Source: Clostridium mobile
Lineage (GTDB): Bacteria; Bacillota; Clostridia; Clostridiales; Clostridiaceae
DNA: 64,000 nucleotides
Reading direction: 5' to 3'
Assembly (NCBI RefSeq): GCF_018918285.1
Contig: NZ_JAHLQF010000002.1
Span: forward strand, 1,073,743 to 1,137,742
Each line of letters starts with the position of its first letter. The stretch's first letter is position 1. The position numbers and the translations under genes are program-made. Of this stretch, positions 47,681 through 56,233 are shown piece by piece. The notes below the pieces were generated by a model. That model searched no databases. It was not told the origin of the DNA and saw only the letters and a program-made list of their open reading frames with translations.

Positions 47681-48997
47681 ATGGCAAAACCTATAGTTGC
47701 TATAGTTGGAAGACCAAATGTAGGAAAGTCTACATTATTTAATAAATTAGCAGGAAAGAGAATATCAATAGTTGAAGATACTCCAGGTGTAACTAGAGAT
47801 AGAATTTACGCAGAAGCGGAATGGTTAAAGTATAATTTTACTATGATTGATACAGGTGGAATTGAGCCTAGTAGTGATGATATCATACTAGCACAGATGA
47901 GAAGACAGGCGCAAATAGCCATAGAAACAGCTGACGTAATAATGTTCATAGTAGATGGAAAAAATGGTTTAGCGCCAGCAGATTATGAAGTAGCTCAAAT
48001 GTTAAGAAGAAGCGATAAGCCTATAGTTTTGGTTGTAAACAAAGTAGATAGATTATCAGAAGAAGATAATGCTTATGAATTTTACAATTTAGGTATAGGT
48101 GATCCAATAACTATATCTGCCTCTCAAGGATTAGGACTCGGAGATATGCTAGATAGAGTAGTTGAGCATTTCGATCAGATAATTGAAGAGGACGAAAATG
48201 ATGAATATGTAAGAATAGCCTTCGTTGGAAGACCAAATGTAGGAAAGTCTTCTTTAATAAATAAATTGCTTGGAGAGGACAGAAATATAGTAAGTGACAT
48301 TCCAGGAACTACAAGAGATGCTATAGATAGTTACTTGGAAACAGATGAAGGAAAGTTCATACTTATAGATACAGCAGGTATTAGAAGAAGAAGTAAAATT
48401 AAAGATGAAATAGAAAGATATAGTGTTATCAGAACATATACAGCGATTGAAAGAGCAGACGTATGTATACTAATGATAGATGCAGAACAAGGTATCAGCG
48501 AACAAGATAAAAAAATAATAGGATATGCTCACGAGATGAGTAAGGCTATTATGGTATTGGTAAATAAGTGGGACTTGATTGAAAAAGAAACTAACACCAT
48601 GAGTAAGTTTAAAAAAGATTTACAATCAGAGTTGAGTTTTATGAGTTATGCTCCATACCTATTTATATCAGCTCTAAGTGGCCAAAGGGTGCATAAAGTA
48701 CTAGAATTATCAAAAAAATGCTATGATAACTACAATAAGAGAATAAAAACTGGTGTATTAAATGATGTAATAGGTAAGGCAATAATGATGAAGGAACCAC
48801 CTGTGGTAGGGACTACAAGATTAAAAATATTCTATGTAACACAAATTGGTGTAAAGGCGCCAACCTTTGTTTTCTTTGTAAATAACCCACAGGCATTACA
48901 TTTCTCTTATGAAAGATATTTAGAAAATCAGCTAAGGGATAGTTTTGATTTTGAAGGAACTGGTATTAAAATGGAGTTTAGAGAAAGGAAAGAATAG
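47681..48997 (+). CDS. der: Ribosome biogenesis GTPase Der (EngA)
   Basis: A tandem GTPase needed for 50S subunit maturation. The 438-residue protein has two G domains, with GRPNVGKST at 10-18 and GRPNVGKSS near 183-191. Each has a DTPGVTRD or DIPGTTRD switch and NKVD or NKWD base-recognition motif. A KH-like C-terminal domain follows. It is 2 bases upstream of gpsA; plsY, often found between them, is absent here. Confidence 0.97.
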   Translation: MAKPIVAIVGRPNVGKSTLFNKLAGKRISIVEDTPGVTRDRIYAEAEWLKYNFTMIDTGGIEPSSDDIILAQMRRQAQIAIETADVIMFIVDGKNGLAPADYEVAQMLRRSDKPIVLVVNKVDRLSEEDNAYEFYNLGIGDPITISASQGLGLGDMLDRVVEHFDQIIEEDENDEYVRIAFVGRPNVGKSSLINKLLGEDRNIVSDIPGTTRDAIDSYLETDEGKFILIDTAGIRRRSKIKDEIERYSVIRTYTAIERADVCILMIDAEQGISEQDKKIIGYAHEMSKAIMVLVNKWDLIEKETNTMSKFKKDLQSELSFMSYAPYLFISALSGQRVHKVLELSKKCYDNYNKRIKTGVLNDVIGKAIMMKEPPVVGTTRLKIFYVTQIGVKAPTFVFFVNNPQALHFSYERYLENQLRDSFDFEGTGIKMEFRERKE

Positions 48998-48999
48998 CT

Positions 49000-49998
49000 A
49001 TGAGTTGTAATATTACTTTCATCGGTGGTGGAAGCTTCGGTACAGCTTTAGGTGTTATGTTAGGTAAAAAAGGCCTAGATGTAAGAATATACGATAGAAA
49101 TAACAATGTAATAGAAGATATAAATGTTAAAAGAGAAAATATGAAGTACTTACCCCATGTTATAATTCCTTCCAATGTGACAGCTTATAATAATATTGAA
49201 GAGGCTATTGATGGAAGCAAGTATTTAGTTTTATCTGTACCATCTAATGCAGTTAGAGAAGTTAGTAAAAGTTTAAAATCTTACATAAATGAAGATGTAA
49301 TAATTATAAACGTATCTAAAGGAATTGAAGAGCATACTGGAAAAAGATTATCTCAAGTTATACAAGAAGAGCTACCTAAAAATCATGTTGTAGTACTATC
49401 AGGACCGAGCCATGCTGAAGAAGTAGGTCTAGATATTCCTACAACAGTGGTAGTTTCCTCAGAGGATATGAAGTATGCAGAAGAAGTACAAGAAATATTT
49501 ATGACTAGTAAATTTAGAGTATATACTAATGAAGATTTAATTGGTGTTGAAATTGGAGGGGCTGTAAAAAATATTATAGCCCTAGCAGCAGGGATTTCAG
49601 ATGGTATAGGTTATGGTGATAATACGAAGGCAGCTTTAATGACTAGAGGTATGAATGAGATTATAAGGATAGGGGAAAAACTAGGGGGCAAAAGAGAAAC
49701 CTTTTCTGGGTTAACAGGTATGGGAGATTTAATTGTTACTTGTACAAGTATGCACAGTAGAAATAGAAGGGCTGGAATACTAATTGGTAAAGGCTATTCC
49801 ATGGAAGAAGCCATAGAAGAAGTAGGAATGGTAGTAGAAGGAATAAAAGCTTGCAAGGCTTTCTATGAACTGAAGAAAGAGTTAGATGTTTCTATGCCTA
49901 TAACTGATGTTCTATATAAAGTTTTATTCGAAGGAAAAGATCCTAAATACGGTGTATATGAATTGATGACTAGGGATAAAAAGAGTGAAATTTACTAA
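49000..49998 (+). CDS. gpsA: Glycerol-3-phosphate dehydrogenase [NAD(P)+]
   Basis: GpsA reduces dihydroxyacetone phosphate to sn-glycerol 3-phosphate for phospholipid synthesis. The 332-residue protein has the [10 protein letters not shown] nucleotide loop at 8-17, the SGPSHAEEV motif near 133, the catalytic lysine in [14 protein letters not shown] near 186-199, and [14 protein letters not shown]. It is tightly linked to der and precedes spoIVA, a conserved order in spore formers. A terminator follows. Confidence 0.97.
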   Translation: MSCNITFIGGGSFGTALGVMLGKKGLDVRIYDRNNNVIEDINVKRENMKYLPHVIIPSNVTAYNNIEEAIDGSKYLVLSVPSNAVREVSKSLKSYINEDVIIINVSKGIEEHTGKRLSQVIQEELPKNHVVVLSGPSHAEEVGLDIPTTVVVSSEDMKYAEEVQEIFMTSKFRVYTNEDLIGVEIGGAVKNIIALAAGISDGIGYGDNTKAALMTRGMNEIIRIGEKLGGKRETFSGLTGMGDLIVTCTSMHSRNRRAGILIGKGYSMEEAIEEVGMVVEGIKACKAFYELKKELDVSMPITDVLYKVLFEGKDPKYGVYELMTRDKKSEIY

Positions 49999-50038
49999 TT
50001 ACTCTAGTGGAAATTAAAAAGTGAAAAAGCATAAGAGG

Positions 50039-50070
50039 AGTTTGTTCTTTTTTTAGAACAAACTTTTTTT
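50039..50070 (+). terminator. Terminator after gpsA
   Basis: A perfect 10-bp stem (50039-50048 with 50055-50064) is followed by a T run. Confidence 0.8.
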
Positions 50071-50202
50071 ATTTAAATCTAAGAAAATTTCAGCTACCAA
50101 TGGATAAAAATACTTGAGATTTTTATTTAAATAGTTATATTTGTAGGGCCTTATAAATATATATATAGTGTTAATATTATATTTATGGGAGGGTATAATA
50201 GC

Positions 50203-51681
50203 TTGGAAAATTTTGATATATACAAAGATATAGCGGAAAGAACCCAAGGGGACATTTATGTCGGCGTAGTGGGCCCTGTTAGAACTGGTAAATCTACATT
50301 TATTAAAAAATTTATGGAGCTTATGGTATTACCCAATATGGATAATGAATTCAAAAAGAAAAGAGCTCAGGATGAGTTACCACAAAGTTCGTCAGGGAAA
50401 TCCATACACACTACAGAACCAAAATTTGTGCCAAATGAAGCTGTTGAAATAAAGCTCAAAGAGGGAGCAAAATTTAAGGTTAGAATGGTAGATTGTGTAG
50501 GATATATAGTAAAAGGAGCTTCTGGTCATATGGATGGAGAAAAATCTAAGATGGTTACAACACCATGGTATGACTATGAAATTCCCTTTGAAGAGGCAGC
50601 AGAGATAGGTACTAAAAAAGTTATAAATGAACATTCAACTATAGGGTTACTTGTAACTACTGATGGTTCAATAACAGACATTTCAAGAGAAGACTACTTA
50701 GAGGCAGAGGAAAGAGTAGTTAATGAACTTAAGGCAATAAACAAGCCATTCATAATAGTTTTAAATACTAGACATGCATACGAGCCTGAAACAATAGAAC
50801 TAAGAAAGGAATTAGAAGCTAAGTACGACGTTCCTGTTCAGATAATGGACATATTAAACATGAAGACAGAAGATGTAACTCATGTATTTAACAGAGTACT
50901 TAAAGAATTCCCAGTTAAAGAAGTTAACATAGATATGCCAGAATGGATAGAAAAATTAAAAGGCGAGCATTGGCTAAAAATTAATTTTATGAATCTGGTT
51001 AAAGATATGTGCAAAAACATATATAAAGTTAGGGATATTGGGAAAACTCTAGATGGATTTAAGGAGTTTGAATTTCTAGGAGCTTCGGACCTAAGTGAAG
51101 TTAACATGGGTGAAGGAACAGCAAGAGTTAATTTAGCGCCAAAACCAGGGTTGTTCTATAAGATTTTAGGAGAGGTTTGCGATAGAGAAATTAACAATGA
51201 AAATGAATTAATGTCAATAATGAATGAGATGCATAGGGCTAAGGTTGAATTTGATAAGATATCTCAAGCTCTACAAGATGTAAAGGATACTGGATATGGA
51301 TTAGTAGCTCCTCAACTTACAGAAATGAGATTAGAAGAGCCAGAAATAGTTAAGCATGGAAGTAGATATGGTGTAAAGCTAAAGGCCAGCGCTCCATCAT
51401 TACACTTCATAAAGGCAGATATACAAACAGAAATATCGCCTATAATGGGAAGTGAAAGGGAAACTGAAGAGTTAGTAAAATCATTATTAGAACAATTTGA
51501 AAATGACCCTTCAAAGCTATGGCAAAGTAACATATTTGGTAAATCTCTAGAAGTATTAGTTAAAGAAGGACTTCAAAATAAATTATATAAGATGCCAGAA
51601 GATGTTCAAACAAAGATTCAAAGAACCCTTCAGAAAATCATAAATGAAGGTAGTGGCGGACTAATTTGCATTATCCTTTAG
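50203..51681 (+). CDS. spoIVA: Stage IV sporulation protein A (spore coat ATPase)
   Basis: SpoIVA polymerises with ATP on the forespore surface to form the base of the spore coat and helps cortex formation. The protein has Walker A GPVRTGKST near residues 24-32, switch-like segments such as MVDCVGYIVKGASGHMDGE, and the conserved C-terminus ending GGLICIIL. From TTG 50203, with GGAGGG 10 bases upstream, it is 492 residues, the length of the Bacillus protein. The in-frame ATG at 50185 overlaps the ribosome site and is less likely. It is a SigE target in known species. Confidence 0.96.
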   Translation: MENFDIYKDIAERTQGDIYVGVVGPVRTGKSTFIKKFMELMVLPNMDNEFKKKRAQDELPQSSSGKSIHTTEPKFVPNEAVEIKLKEGAKFKVRMVDCVGYIVKGASGHMDGEKSKMVTTPWYDYEIPFEEAAEIGTKKVINEHSTIGLLVTTDGSITDISREDYLEAEERVVNELKAINKPFIIVLNTRHAYEPETIELRKELEAKYDVPVQIMDILNMKTEDVTHVFNRVLKEFPVKEVNIDMPEWIEKLKGEHWLKINFMNLVKDMCKNIYKVRDIGKTLDGFKEFEFLGASDLSEVNMGEGTARVNLAPKPGLFYKILGEVCDREINNENELMSIMNEMHRAKVEFDKISQALQDVKDTGYGLVAPQLTEMRLEEPEIVKHGSRYGVKLKASAPSLHFIKADIQTEISPIMGSERETEELVKSLLEQFENDPSKLWQSNIFGKSLEVLVKEGLQNKLYKMPEDVQTKIQRTLQKIINEGSGGLICIIL

Positions 51682-51720
51682 GGGTGTCTCTTTATAGTGT
51701 TTTACAGTAAAATATTTATT

Positions 51721-51778
51721 AGTGGAGAGCCAAGGTTTAAAGTAATAATAAATTACTCTAAACTGAAAGCTTTCCACT
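51721..51778. repeat. Long imperfect hairpin between spoIVA and tRNA
   Basis: The outer arms 51721-51730 and 51769-51778 pair (10 bp, one G-T). Inner arms near 51735-51746 and 51752-51763 pair (12 positions, one mismatch). No T run follows. It may end spoIVA mRNA or be a small palindromic element. The rest of this 190-base gap shows only the tRNA promoter. Confidence 0.45.
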
Positions 51779-51834
51779 TTAAATTGTCATGAAAACAGAG
51801 TACAAATGAAAAATATAGCTAAAAGGAAGGTATA

Positions 51835-51862
51835 TTGATTTTATGTATAATTATGTTATAAT
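51835..51862 (+). promoter_or_regulatory. tRNA-Pro promoter
   Basis: TTGATT at 51835-51840 and TATAAT at 51857-51862 are 16 bases apart, 11 bases before the mature tRNA end. Confidence 0.7.
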
Positions 51863-51873
51863 ATTAGTATTAT

Positions 51874-51949
51874 CTGGGTATGGCGCAGATGGTAGCGCGC
51901 ATGTATGGGGTGCATGAGGTCGCTGGTTCAAGTCCAGTTACCCAGACCA
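51874..51949 (+). tRNA. tRNA-Pro (anticodon GGG)
   Basis: A 76-nt cloverleaf: acceptor CTGGGTA/TACCCAG with A73 and encoded CCA, D stem GCGC/GCGC, anticodon stem CATGT/GCATG with loop ATGGGGT (anticodon GGG), and T arm with TTCAAGT. It reads CCC and CCU proline codons. A terminator follows immediately. Confidence 0.95.
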
Positions 51950-51957
51950 GCGGAATT

Positions 51958-51986
51958 AAGGACTGTAGAAATACAGTCCTTTTTTG
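51958..51986 (+). terminator. Terminator after tRNA-Pro
   Basis: AAGGACTGTA and TACAGTCCTT (51958-51967 and 51972-51981) form a 10-bp stem with a GAAA loop and a T run. Confidence 0.9.
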
Positions 51987-52024
51987 TATTAAGTTATGAA
52001 ATAAAGTTTAGTTATATAATGTAT

Positions 52025-52075
52025 TTGACATACCTTGACCATCTAAGTATAATTATACTTAGATGGTCAAGGTAT
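52025..52075 (+). promoter_or_regulatory. Consensus promoter covered by perfect 46-bp palindrome
   Basis: TTGACA (52025-52030), 17 bases and TATAAT (52048-52053) give an exact sigma-A promoter. Positions 52030-52075 are a perfect palindrome centred between 52052 and 52053, which covers the -10 and the likely transcription start. It is a strong candidate operator for the PadR-type repressor encoded 20 bases downstream. Confidence 0.8.
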
Positions 52076-52094
52076 AATTATTGGAGGTATTCAT

Positions 52095-52439
52095 ATGAAA
52101 ATGGATAAAGGTTTAATTGGTGGAAGTACTATTTTGCTATTGCTGTCTTTACTAGAAGAAACTGATAGATATGGGTATGAGATAATAAAGGAACTTGAGT
52201 TGCGTTCGGATAAAGCTTTCCAATTCAAGGAAGGTACGCTGTATCCTGTTTTACACAAACTTGAAAATAGCGGATATGTAAAATCGTATATAGCTAAAGG
52301 AGATACAGGTAAAGATAGAAGATATTATCAGATAACTAAAAATGGGAAAAAACAACTTGTAGAGGAAAAGAAAAAATGGGAAGTGTTTTCTATGTCTGTT
52401 AATAAAGTAATAGGCGGTGAATCAAATGCCTTCGCCTAA
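52095..52439 (+). CDS. PadR-family transcriptional regulator
   Basis: A 114-residue winged-helix repressor of the PadR family. The match covers the whole length: ILLLLSLLEETDRYGYEIIKELELRS, then FKEGTLYPVLHKLENSGYVKS and the RRYYQITKNGKKQL wing. Such proteins bind palindromes near their own promoter and control membrane or efflux genes. The exact palindrome at 52030-52075 fits autoregulation. The gene overlaps the next one by 14 bases, making a three-gene operon of regulator plus two membrane proteins. Confidence 0.9.
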   Translation: MKMDKGLIGGSTILLLLSLLEETDRYGYEIIKELELRSDKAFQFKEGTLYPVLHKLENSGYVKSYIAKGDTGKDRRYYQITKNGKKQLVEEKKKWEVFSMSVNKVIGGESNAFA

Positions 52440-53136
52440 AAAAGAAAAGTTTTTAGAAGAGGTCTTGTCATGTATTAAATTTCCTTTTGACAGAGGTGAT
52501 ATCAAATTTGAGCTTGAGTGCCACATATTAGAGAAAATAGATTATTATACTGAACAGGGATATGATCAAGAAACAGCGGAACAGTTATCTATAAATGATA
52601 TGGGAGATGCTAAGAAAATTGGAATTGAACTTAATAAACAACACAATCCATTTCTTGGTTGGATATGGAAGATAACAAATGTAATGGTTGTCTTATTTGT
52701 AATATTTAATGTCTATATTATAGGAGCTCATCTTATAATTACTTTATTTGATAATAATCCCATTAATAACATTCCAAAGTCAAATATAGTTTATAGAATC
52801 GATTTAGATGAAAAGGTTAAACTGGATGATAGAATTATTAATTTTACAAATGTTATTTATGACAAAAATGGAAATATGAATATTTTTTACGAGTATTACA
52901 ATACCAAGTTTTGGAGAACTGGATGGAGCCTTGGTACAATTGGGGATATAACTGATAATCTAGGAAACACATATATCACTGGATCAGGTGGCGGTGGTGG
53001 TAGAATAAAATCCAAATGCATATGGACAGCTACCAACTTTTCAAAGGAAGCAGACACATTGATTATAAATTATGATAGCTATAATAGAAAATACAAAGTA
53101 GAAATTCCTCTACAAGTAGGTGATAACAATGAGTAG
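52426..53136 (+). CDS. Membrane protein with permease-prefix-like N-terminus
   Basis: A 236-residue protein. The first 75 residues (EKFLEEVLSCIKFP, ECHILEKIDYYTEQGYDQETAEQLSINDMGDAKKIG) resemble the cytoplasmic prefix domain found before many PadR-linked permeases. One membrane segment follows (about 85-107), then a 125-residue extracytoplasmic, beta-rich domain with a Gly-rich loop (TGSGGGGGRI). Function is unknown; a sensor or anti-sigma-like role is only inference. I start at ATG 52426 with AGGCGGTG 7 bases upstream. It overlaps its neighbours on both sides. Confidence 0.65.
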   Translation: MPSPKKEKFLEEVLSCIKFPFDRGDIKFELECHILEKIDYYTEQGYDQETAEQLSINDMGDAKKIGIELNKQHNPFLGWIWKITNVMVVLFVIFNVYIIGAHLIITLFDNNPINNIPKSNIVYRIDLDEKVKLDDRIINFTNVIYDKNGNMNIFYEYYNTKFWRTGWSLGTIGDITDNLGNTYITGSGGGGGRIKSKCIWTATNFSKEADTLIINYDSYNRKYKVEIPLQVGDNNE

Positions 53137-53659
53137 GTCTAAAAAAGTTGTGAGAAATATTATTGTTCTAATAATTTTATTCTTTTTATTTCTTATGGGG
53201 TCAGGTCTTTATTTAAGTCCATTATCAGCTCATGAACACTCTGAGCGTAGTATACACTACGGTCCATCAGAAGTGGTACATGTAGAAGATTTTGGTGAAG
53301 GTAAATATATACTTGGTAAATATGACAAATGGGTCTCCTGTAATACAGTGAATAGAGAATTATTTTTCCTTTGGGGATTTGGGAGCCAGGTAACTGGATT
53401 TGAAAATGATAAGAGTAAAGCTATAGATTATACTTGGGACATGTCTAGAACGTATTATAAACTTTACGGTATTATAAATGATGATAAGGTGAAAAGAATC
53501 GAAATTACTTTAGATAATGGAAAGATTTTTACACAAACAGAATTTTATGATGATTTATTTTTATTTACTTGGATGTCAGATGATAAGAAAGATTGGAATT
53601 TCAAGAGTATTAAAGTATATGACTCTGATAACAATATGATTTTTGAAGATGAATATTAA
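53129..53659 (+). CDS. Single-pass membrane/exported protein, unknown
   Basis: A 176-residue protein with an N-terminal membrane anchor or signal (about residues 10-30) and an extracytoplasmic domain rich in aromatic residues (for example LFFLWGFGSQVTGF and LFLFTWMSDDKKDW). I do not recognise the family with confidence. The ATG at 53129 overlaps the preceding gene by 8 bases with AGGTG upstream. It is the last gene of the PadR module. Confidence 0.6.
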   Translation: MSRSKKVVRNIIVLIILFFLFLMGSGLYLSPLSAHEHSERSIHYGPSEVVHVEDFGEGKYILGKYDKWVSCNTVNRELFFLWGFGSQVTGFENDKSKAIDYTWDMSRTYYKLYGIINDDKVKRIEITLDNGKIFTQTEFYDDLFLFTWMSDDKKDWNFKSIKVYDSDNNMIFEDEY

Positions 53660-53663
53660 TGTA

Positions 53664-53766
53664 ATGGTTAAGCCACATTATTCTCGTAAGAAAGGAATAA
53701 AAAAGGAAATAGGAGAATATATAGGCTCTTATAGGATTAAAGAAATACCACCAGCTTAGCTGGTGG
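53664..53766 (+). pseudogene. Possible relic of an IS200/IS605-type element end
   Basis: A 31-codon remnant frame (53664-53759) ends in IPPA and a stop that lies inside a perfect hairpin, CCACCAGC (53748-53755) with GCTGGTGG (53759-53766). Such short GC-rich hairpins at the gene end are typical of IS200/IS605 right ends. No transposase domain remains, so this is a tentative call. Confidence 0.35.
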
Positions 53767-53904
53767 GTGATTATTAAAGTTGTAGAATAAAAGCTTGAAG
53801 AAATTACATTGTGGGGTTATGCTGGAAAAAATTGTGCTAAAGAAGAAAAAAAACAAGACGAAAATAAGAAAAAAGAAATAAGATTTTTTATAGGAGGTTT
53901 TCTT

Positions 53905-54603
53905 ATGAATATACCATTAGGATTAAATGCTAATACACAAGAAAACTATGTACTACAATATTTGAAGGACAAGAAAATAAAAGTAGAAAAACAAATAAAT
54001 CAAACTAATAATAATTACCAAGGAGAAAAAGTGGAATACATATATAAAGAACAAATTGGAAAAATGGAAATGGAATCAAAAAAACTAATAGAAAAAAGTC
54101 TAGAGTCTAAAGTATCTCTACTTTACGATAAAAATAAAGAAGAGTATTCTATACAAGGACCAATATCACCTTCTTTATATAATTTAGTCTCAGCAAATTA
54201 CAAGGTGCTACATTTTAGGGCTTTAAAAGTAAATAAAAATACGTTAAAAGTTAATAGGAATTTTAATGAAGACAATAAAGAGGATGATATAAATAAACTC
54301 ATATTAAAAGCTGGTATTGAGATGTTAGAGGAAGCAAATAATGAAGTTAAAAAGTCTATAGCTATAGGAATTAAAGAAGCTGAAGCTATTCGTATAAATA
54401 AGAATAGAAATAATAAGAATAAAATTAAAAAAATAAAAATATATAGTAATCCTAATGAAGAGAGCAAATCTCAAAGAACCATGAATCAATATATAAAAAA
54501 TAAAATAGAAGATAAACTTAAATTTGATAAAATTCATACTAAGGATAGTAATATGAAAATAGATAATAATGCAAAGTTGAATTATATAAACACTAAAGCT
54601 TAA
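53905..54603 (+). CDS. Unknown Lys/Asn-rich protein
   Basis: I do not recognise this 232-residue protein. It is strongly basic and rich in Lys, Asn and Ile, with no membrane segment or signal peptide. The first 130 residues seem to form a helical and beta domain (YVLQYLKDKKIKVEKQ, SIQGPISPSLYNLVSAN); the last 60 are low complexity (NKNRNNKNKIKKIKI). The frame extends to 53809, but AGGAGG lies 8 bases before ATG 53905. It sits alone between a relic element and small genes, so it may be strain-specific. Confidence 0.55.
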   Translation: MNIPLGLNANTQENYVLQYLKDKKIKVEKQINQTNNNYQGEKVEYIYKEQIGKMEMESKKLIEKSLESKVSLLYDKNKEEYSIQGPISPSLYNLVSANYKVLHFRALKVNKNTLKVNRNFNEDNKEDDINKLILKAGIEMLEEANNEVKKSIAIGIKEAEAIRINKNRNNKNKIKKIKIYSNPNEESKSQRTMNQYIKNKIEDKLKFDKIHTKDSNMKIDNNAKLNYINTKA

Positions 54604-54722
54604 AAAAATGTAAGTATATTTGCTGGATATTTAAAAAATATAGTGTTTTTCTGCATTATATATAATAAACAAATACATATAGAAATCATATAGTGGTATA
54701 ATATAGCAGAGAGGTGATTAAC

Positions 54723-54842
54723 TTGGGACGTAAAAATAACAGAGGCAAAGGTAAAACACCAACTGATTTTAGCCATTTAATTGATAAAGTTGAGGAAAAA
54801 GAAAATACTAAAGAAATAAAAATTGAAAAAGAAGAGCAATAA
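54723..54842 (+). CDS. Small 39-residue charged protein
   Basis: A short frame that starts with TTG 54723, exactly 6 bases after GAGGTG, and runs to TAA at 54842. The product begins LGRKNNRGKGKTPTDFSHLI and is basic at the N-terminus and acidic at the C-terminus. The following terminator stem overlaps its last codons, which supports a real transcription unit. No function is known. Confidence 0.5.
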   Translation: MGRKNNRGKGKTPTDFSHLIDKVEEKENTKEIKIEKEEQ

Positions 54843-54854
54843 TCTTCTTTTTTA
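54826..54854 (+). terminator. Terminator overlapping end of small gene
   Basis: AAAAAGAAGA (54826-54835) pairs with TCTTCTTTTT (54843-54852), with a loop that includes the stop codon. The bases to 55093 contain no supported gene. Confidence 0.65.
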
Positions 54855-55093
54855 TTCTGAAAACAAAAGGAAGATGCTTAAGAAAGATATTATTTAATAT
54901 ATGGTTTTTAAATAATAGGGAACATTATATTGATGTCAATAATATATTAGTAATAAGAAAGAACCTAAACTTAAAGCAGTTACTGTGATTAAAGATACAG
55001 AATTGACTCCATAAGGAAGGTTCTTTTTATATAAAATAAAAAGAATAATAAAGATTTATTATGGATAGCCTAATACTAAAAGAGGTGAAGGCT

Positions 55094-55309
55094 ATGGCAG
55101 ATAAAAAAGTAGGAGATTTAGATAATCTTGAAAACGCTGCTGAAAACACCATTGCTTCCTTAGTGAATATGGGAGTGTTTAATCAAGCAATATCAGGAAT
55201 ATCACCAATTACACTATTAACTCCTCCACCACCATATTTTGAACCAAATGCGAATAATAGTGAAGATAATGAAGAAATTAATCCAGAAAAAGATACTTTT
55301 AAAGAATAA
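55094..55309 (+). CDS. Small acidic protein, unknown
   Basis: A 71-residue acidic protein with no recognised family. It has a helical first part (GDLDNLENAAENTIASLVNMG), a proline run (LLTPPPPYFEP) and an acidic tail. GAGGTGA lies 5 bases before the ATG at 55094. A perfect 9-bp terminator stem (55322-55330 with 55334-55342) and T run follow, so it forms a complete unit. It has no signal peptide. Confidence 0.5.
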   Translation: MADKKVGDLDNLENAAENTIASLVNMGVFNQAISGISPITLLTPPPPYFEPNANNSEDNEEINPEKDTFKE

Positions 55310-55321
55310 TATATAGATAAG

Positions 55322-55349
55322 AGAGGCATTATAAATGCCTCTTTTTTAA
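55322..55349 (+). terminator. Terminator after small acidic gene
   Basis: AGAGGCATT and AATGCCTCT (55322-55330, 55334-55342) form a perfect stem followed by TTTTTT. Confidence 0.8.
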
Positions 55350-55487
55350 TTAAAAAATATGTGGATACAATGGCTAAGTTAATTATAACAAAATTCACAT
55401 ATATATGATAAAAAGGAAAATAATCTGTTGTATAGAAGTATATTAAAATATAGAGTATTATAGAAGGGTGTATTATAAATTTAAAAA

Positions 55488-55774
55488 ATGAAGGTTCTAA
55501 TACCCTTGGATGTTACAGAAAGAAGTATGCACTCTCTTGACTGATTACAAGAAAAATTACTGATTACGAAGTTGAAAAATATATTACTATGGGATATGCT
55601 TCAAATGAAATACTAAAAAAATCTAAAGAAGATAATTATGATATAATAATTATGACTAAATCCACTAAAAAAGGATTAACTAGAATGATTGGTTCAGTAA
55701 CATCAAAAGTAGCTAAGCAGTCACAATGTTTAGTTATGATTGTTCTTGAATGGTATTTTAAAATAATTAATTAG
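55488..55774 (+). pseudogene. Broken universal stress protein (UspA family)
   Basis: The first 18 codons (MKVLIPLDVTERSMHSLD) match the start of a UspA-family protein and end in TGA at 55542. The C-terminal half continues in another frame from about 55550 (EVEKYITMGYASNEILKKSK, DIIIMTKSTKKGL, IGSVTSKVAKQSQCLVMIV), which is the nucleotide-binding end of the family. About 60 central residues are missing. A deletion plus frame change explains this. A terminator follows at 55782-55810. Confidence 0.8.
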
Positions 55775-55781
55775 AAGGTAG

Positions 55782-55815
55782 AAACCCTGTAATAGAAAAT
55801 TACAGGGTTTTGCTT
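55782..55815 (+). terminator. Terminator after usp relic
   Basis: A perfect 12-bp stem (55782-55793 with 55799-55810) is followed by a weak T-rich stretch. Confidence 0.75.
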
Positions 55816-55934
55816 TTGTGCAAATAGTAAAAAATATTAATAAATTTATATGCTAAAATTTTTTTATTCATACATATATTTAACAACTATAATATCCCGA
55901 TTTTGATAGTATCAAATAAGAAAGGAGGGGTATT

Positions 55935-56105
55935 ATGGAAGTTAAAAAACTTATGAAGAAAATTGACGCACTTAGGAAGTACATGTATGAATTAATCGAA
56001 GAAAAGTCAGACCTAGTGGACCCGGAAGTAGTTGCAGCAAGTCAAATGTTAGACTCGGCTCTTTATGAGTACTACAAAGTTCTTGAAAAGAAAAAAGATA
56101 AGTAG
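55935..56105 (+). CDS. Spo0E-like aspartyl-phosphate phosphatase
   Basis: A 56-residue helical-hairpin protein of the Spo0E family. Such proteins dephosphorylate Spo0A-P and so delay sporulation. The family core LIEEKSDLVDPEVVAASQMLDSAL includes the SQxxD motif, with the essential Asp at residue 40. AGGAGGGG precedes the ATG at 55935. A related gene follows 128 bases downstream. In clostridia, where Spo0A is phosphorylated directly by kinases, such genes could still act on Spo0A-P; this is inference. Confidence 0.82.
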   Translation: MEVKKLMKKIDALRKYMYELIEEKSDLVDPEVVAASQMLDSALYEYYKVLEKKKDK

Positions 56106-56233
56106 TAACTAAAAAAAGGGGAGGGGTTAAAGAACACCTCTCCTCCTTTAAATGATGCTTTGATTGATTAATAAATACATTTAGTATATAAAAAATTTTC
56201 ATTTGGATAAACTAACATTAGGAGGTGACTGAT

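Noticed and set aside
50132..50175. SigE-type promoter before spoIVA
   Set aside because: AT-rich stretches allow several poor matches; none was clear enough to report as a site.
51905..52108. Plus-strand open frame starting inside the tRNA
   Set aside because: It begins within tRNA-Pro and runs through its terminator and the padR promoter; no ribosome site is present.
53809..53904. Upstream extension of the 53905 gene
   Set aside because: The extra codons have no ribosome site, and AGGAGG is placed correctly only for ATG 53905.
54955..55033. AGAACCT/AGGTTCT inverted repeat with T run
   Set aside because: The loop is over 50 bases and the stem only about 7 bp; it might be a terminator, but no gene upstream needs it, so it was not listed.
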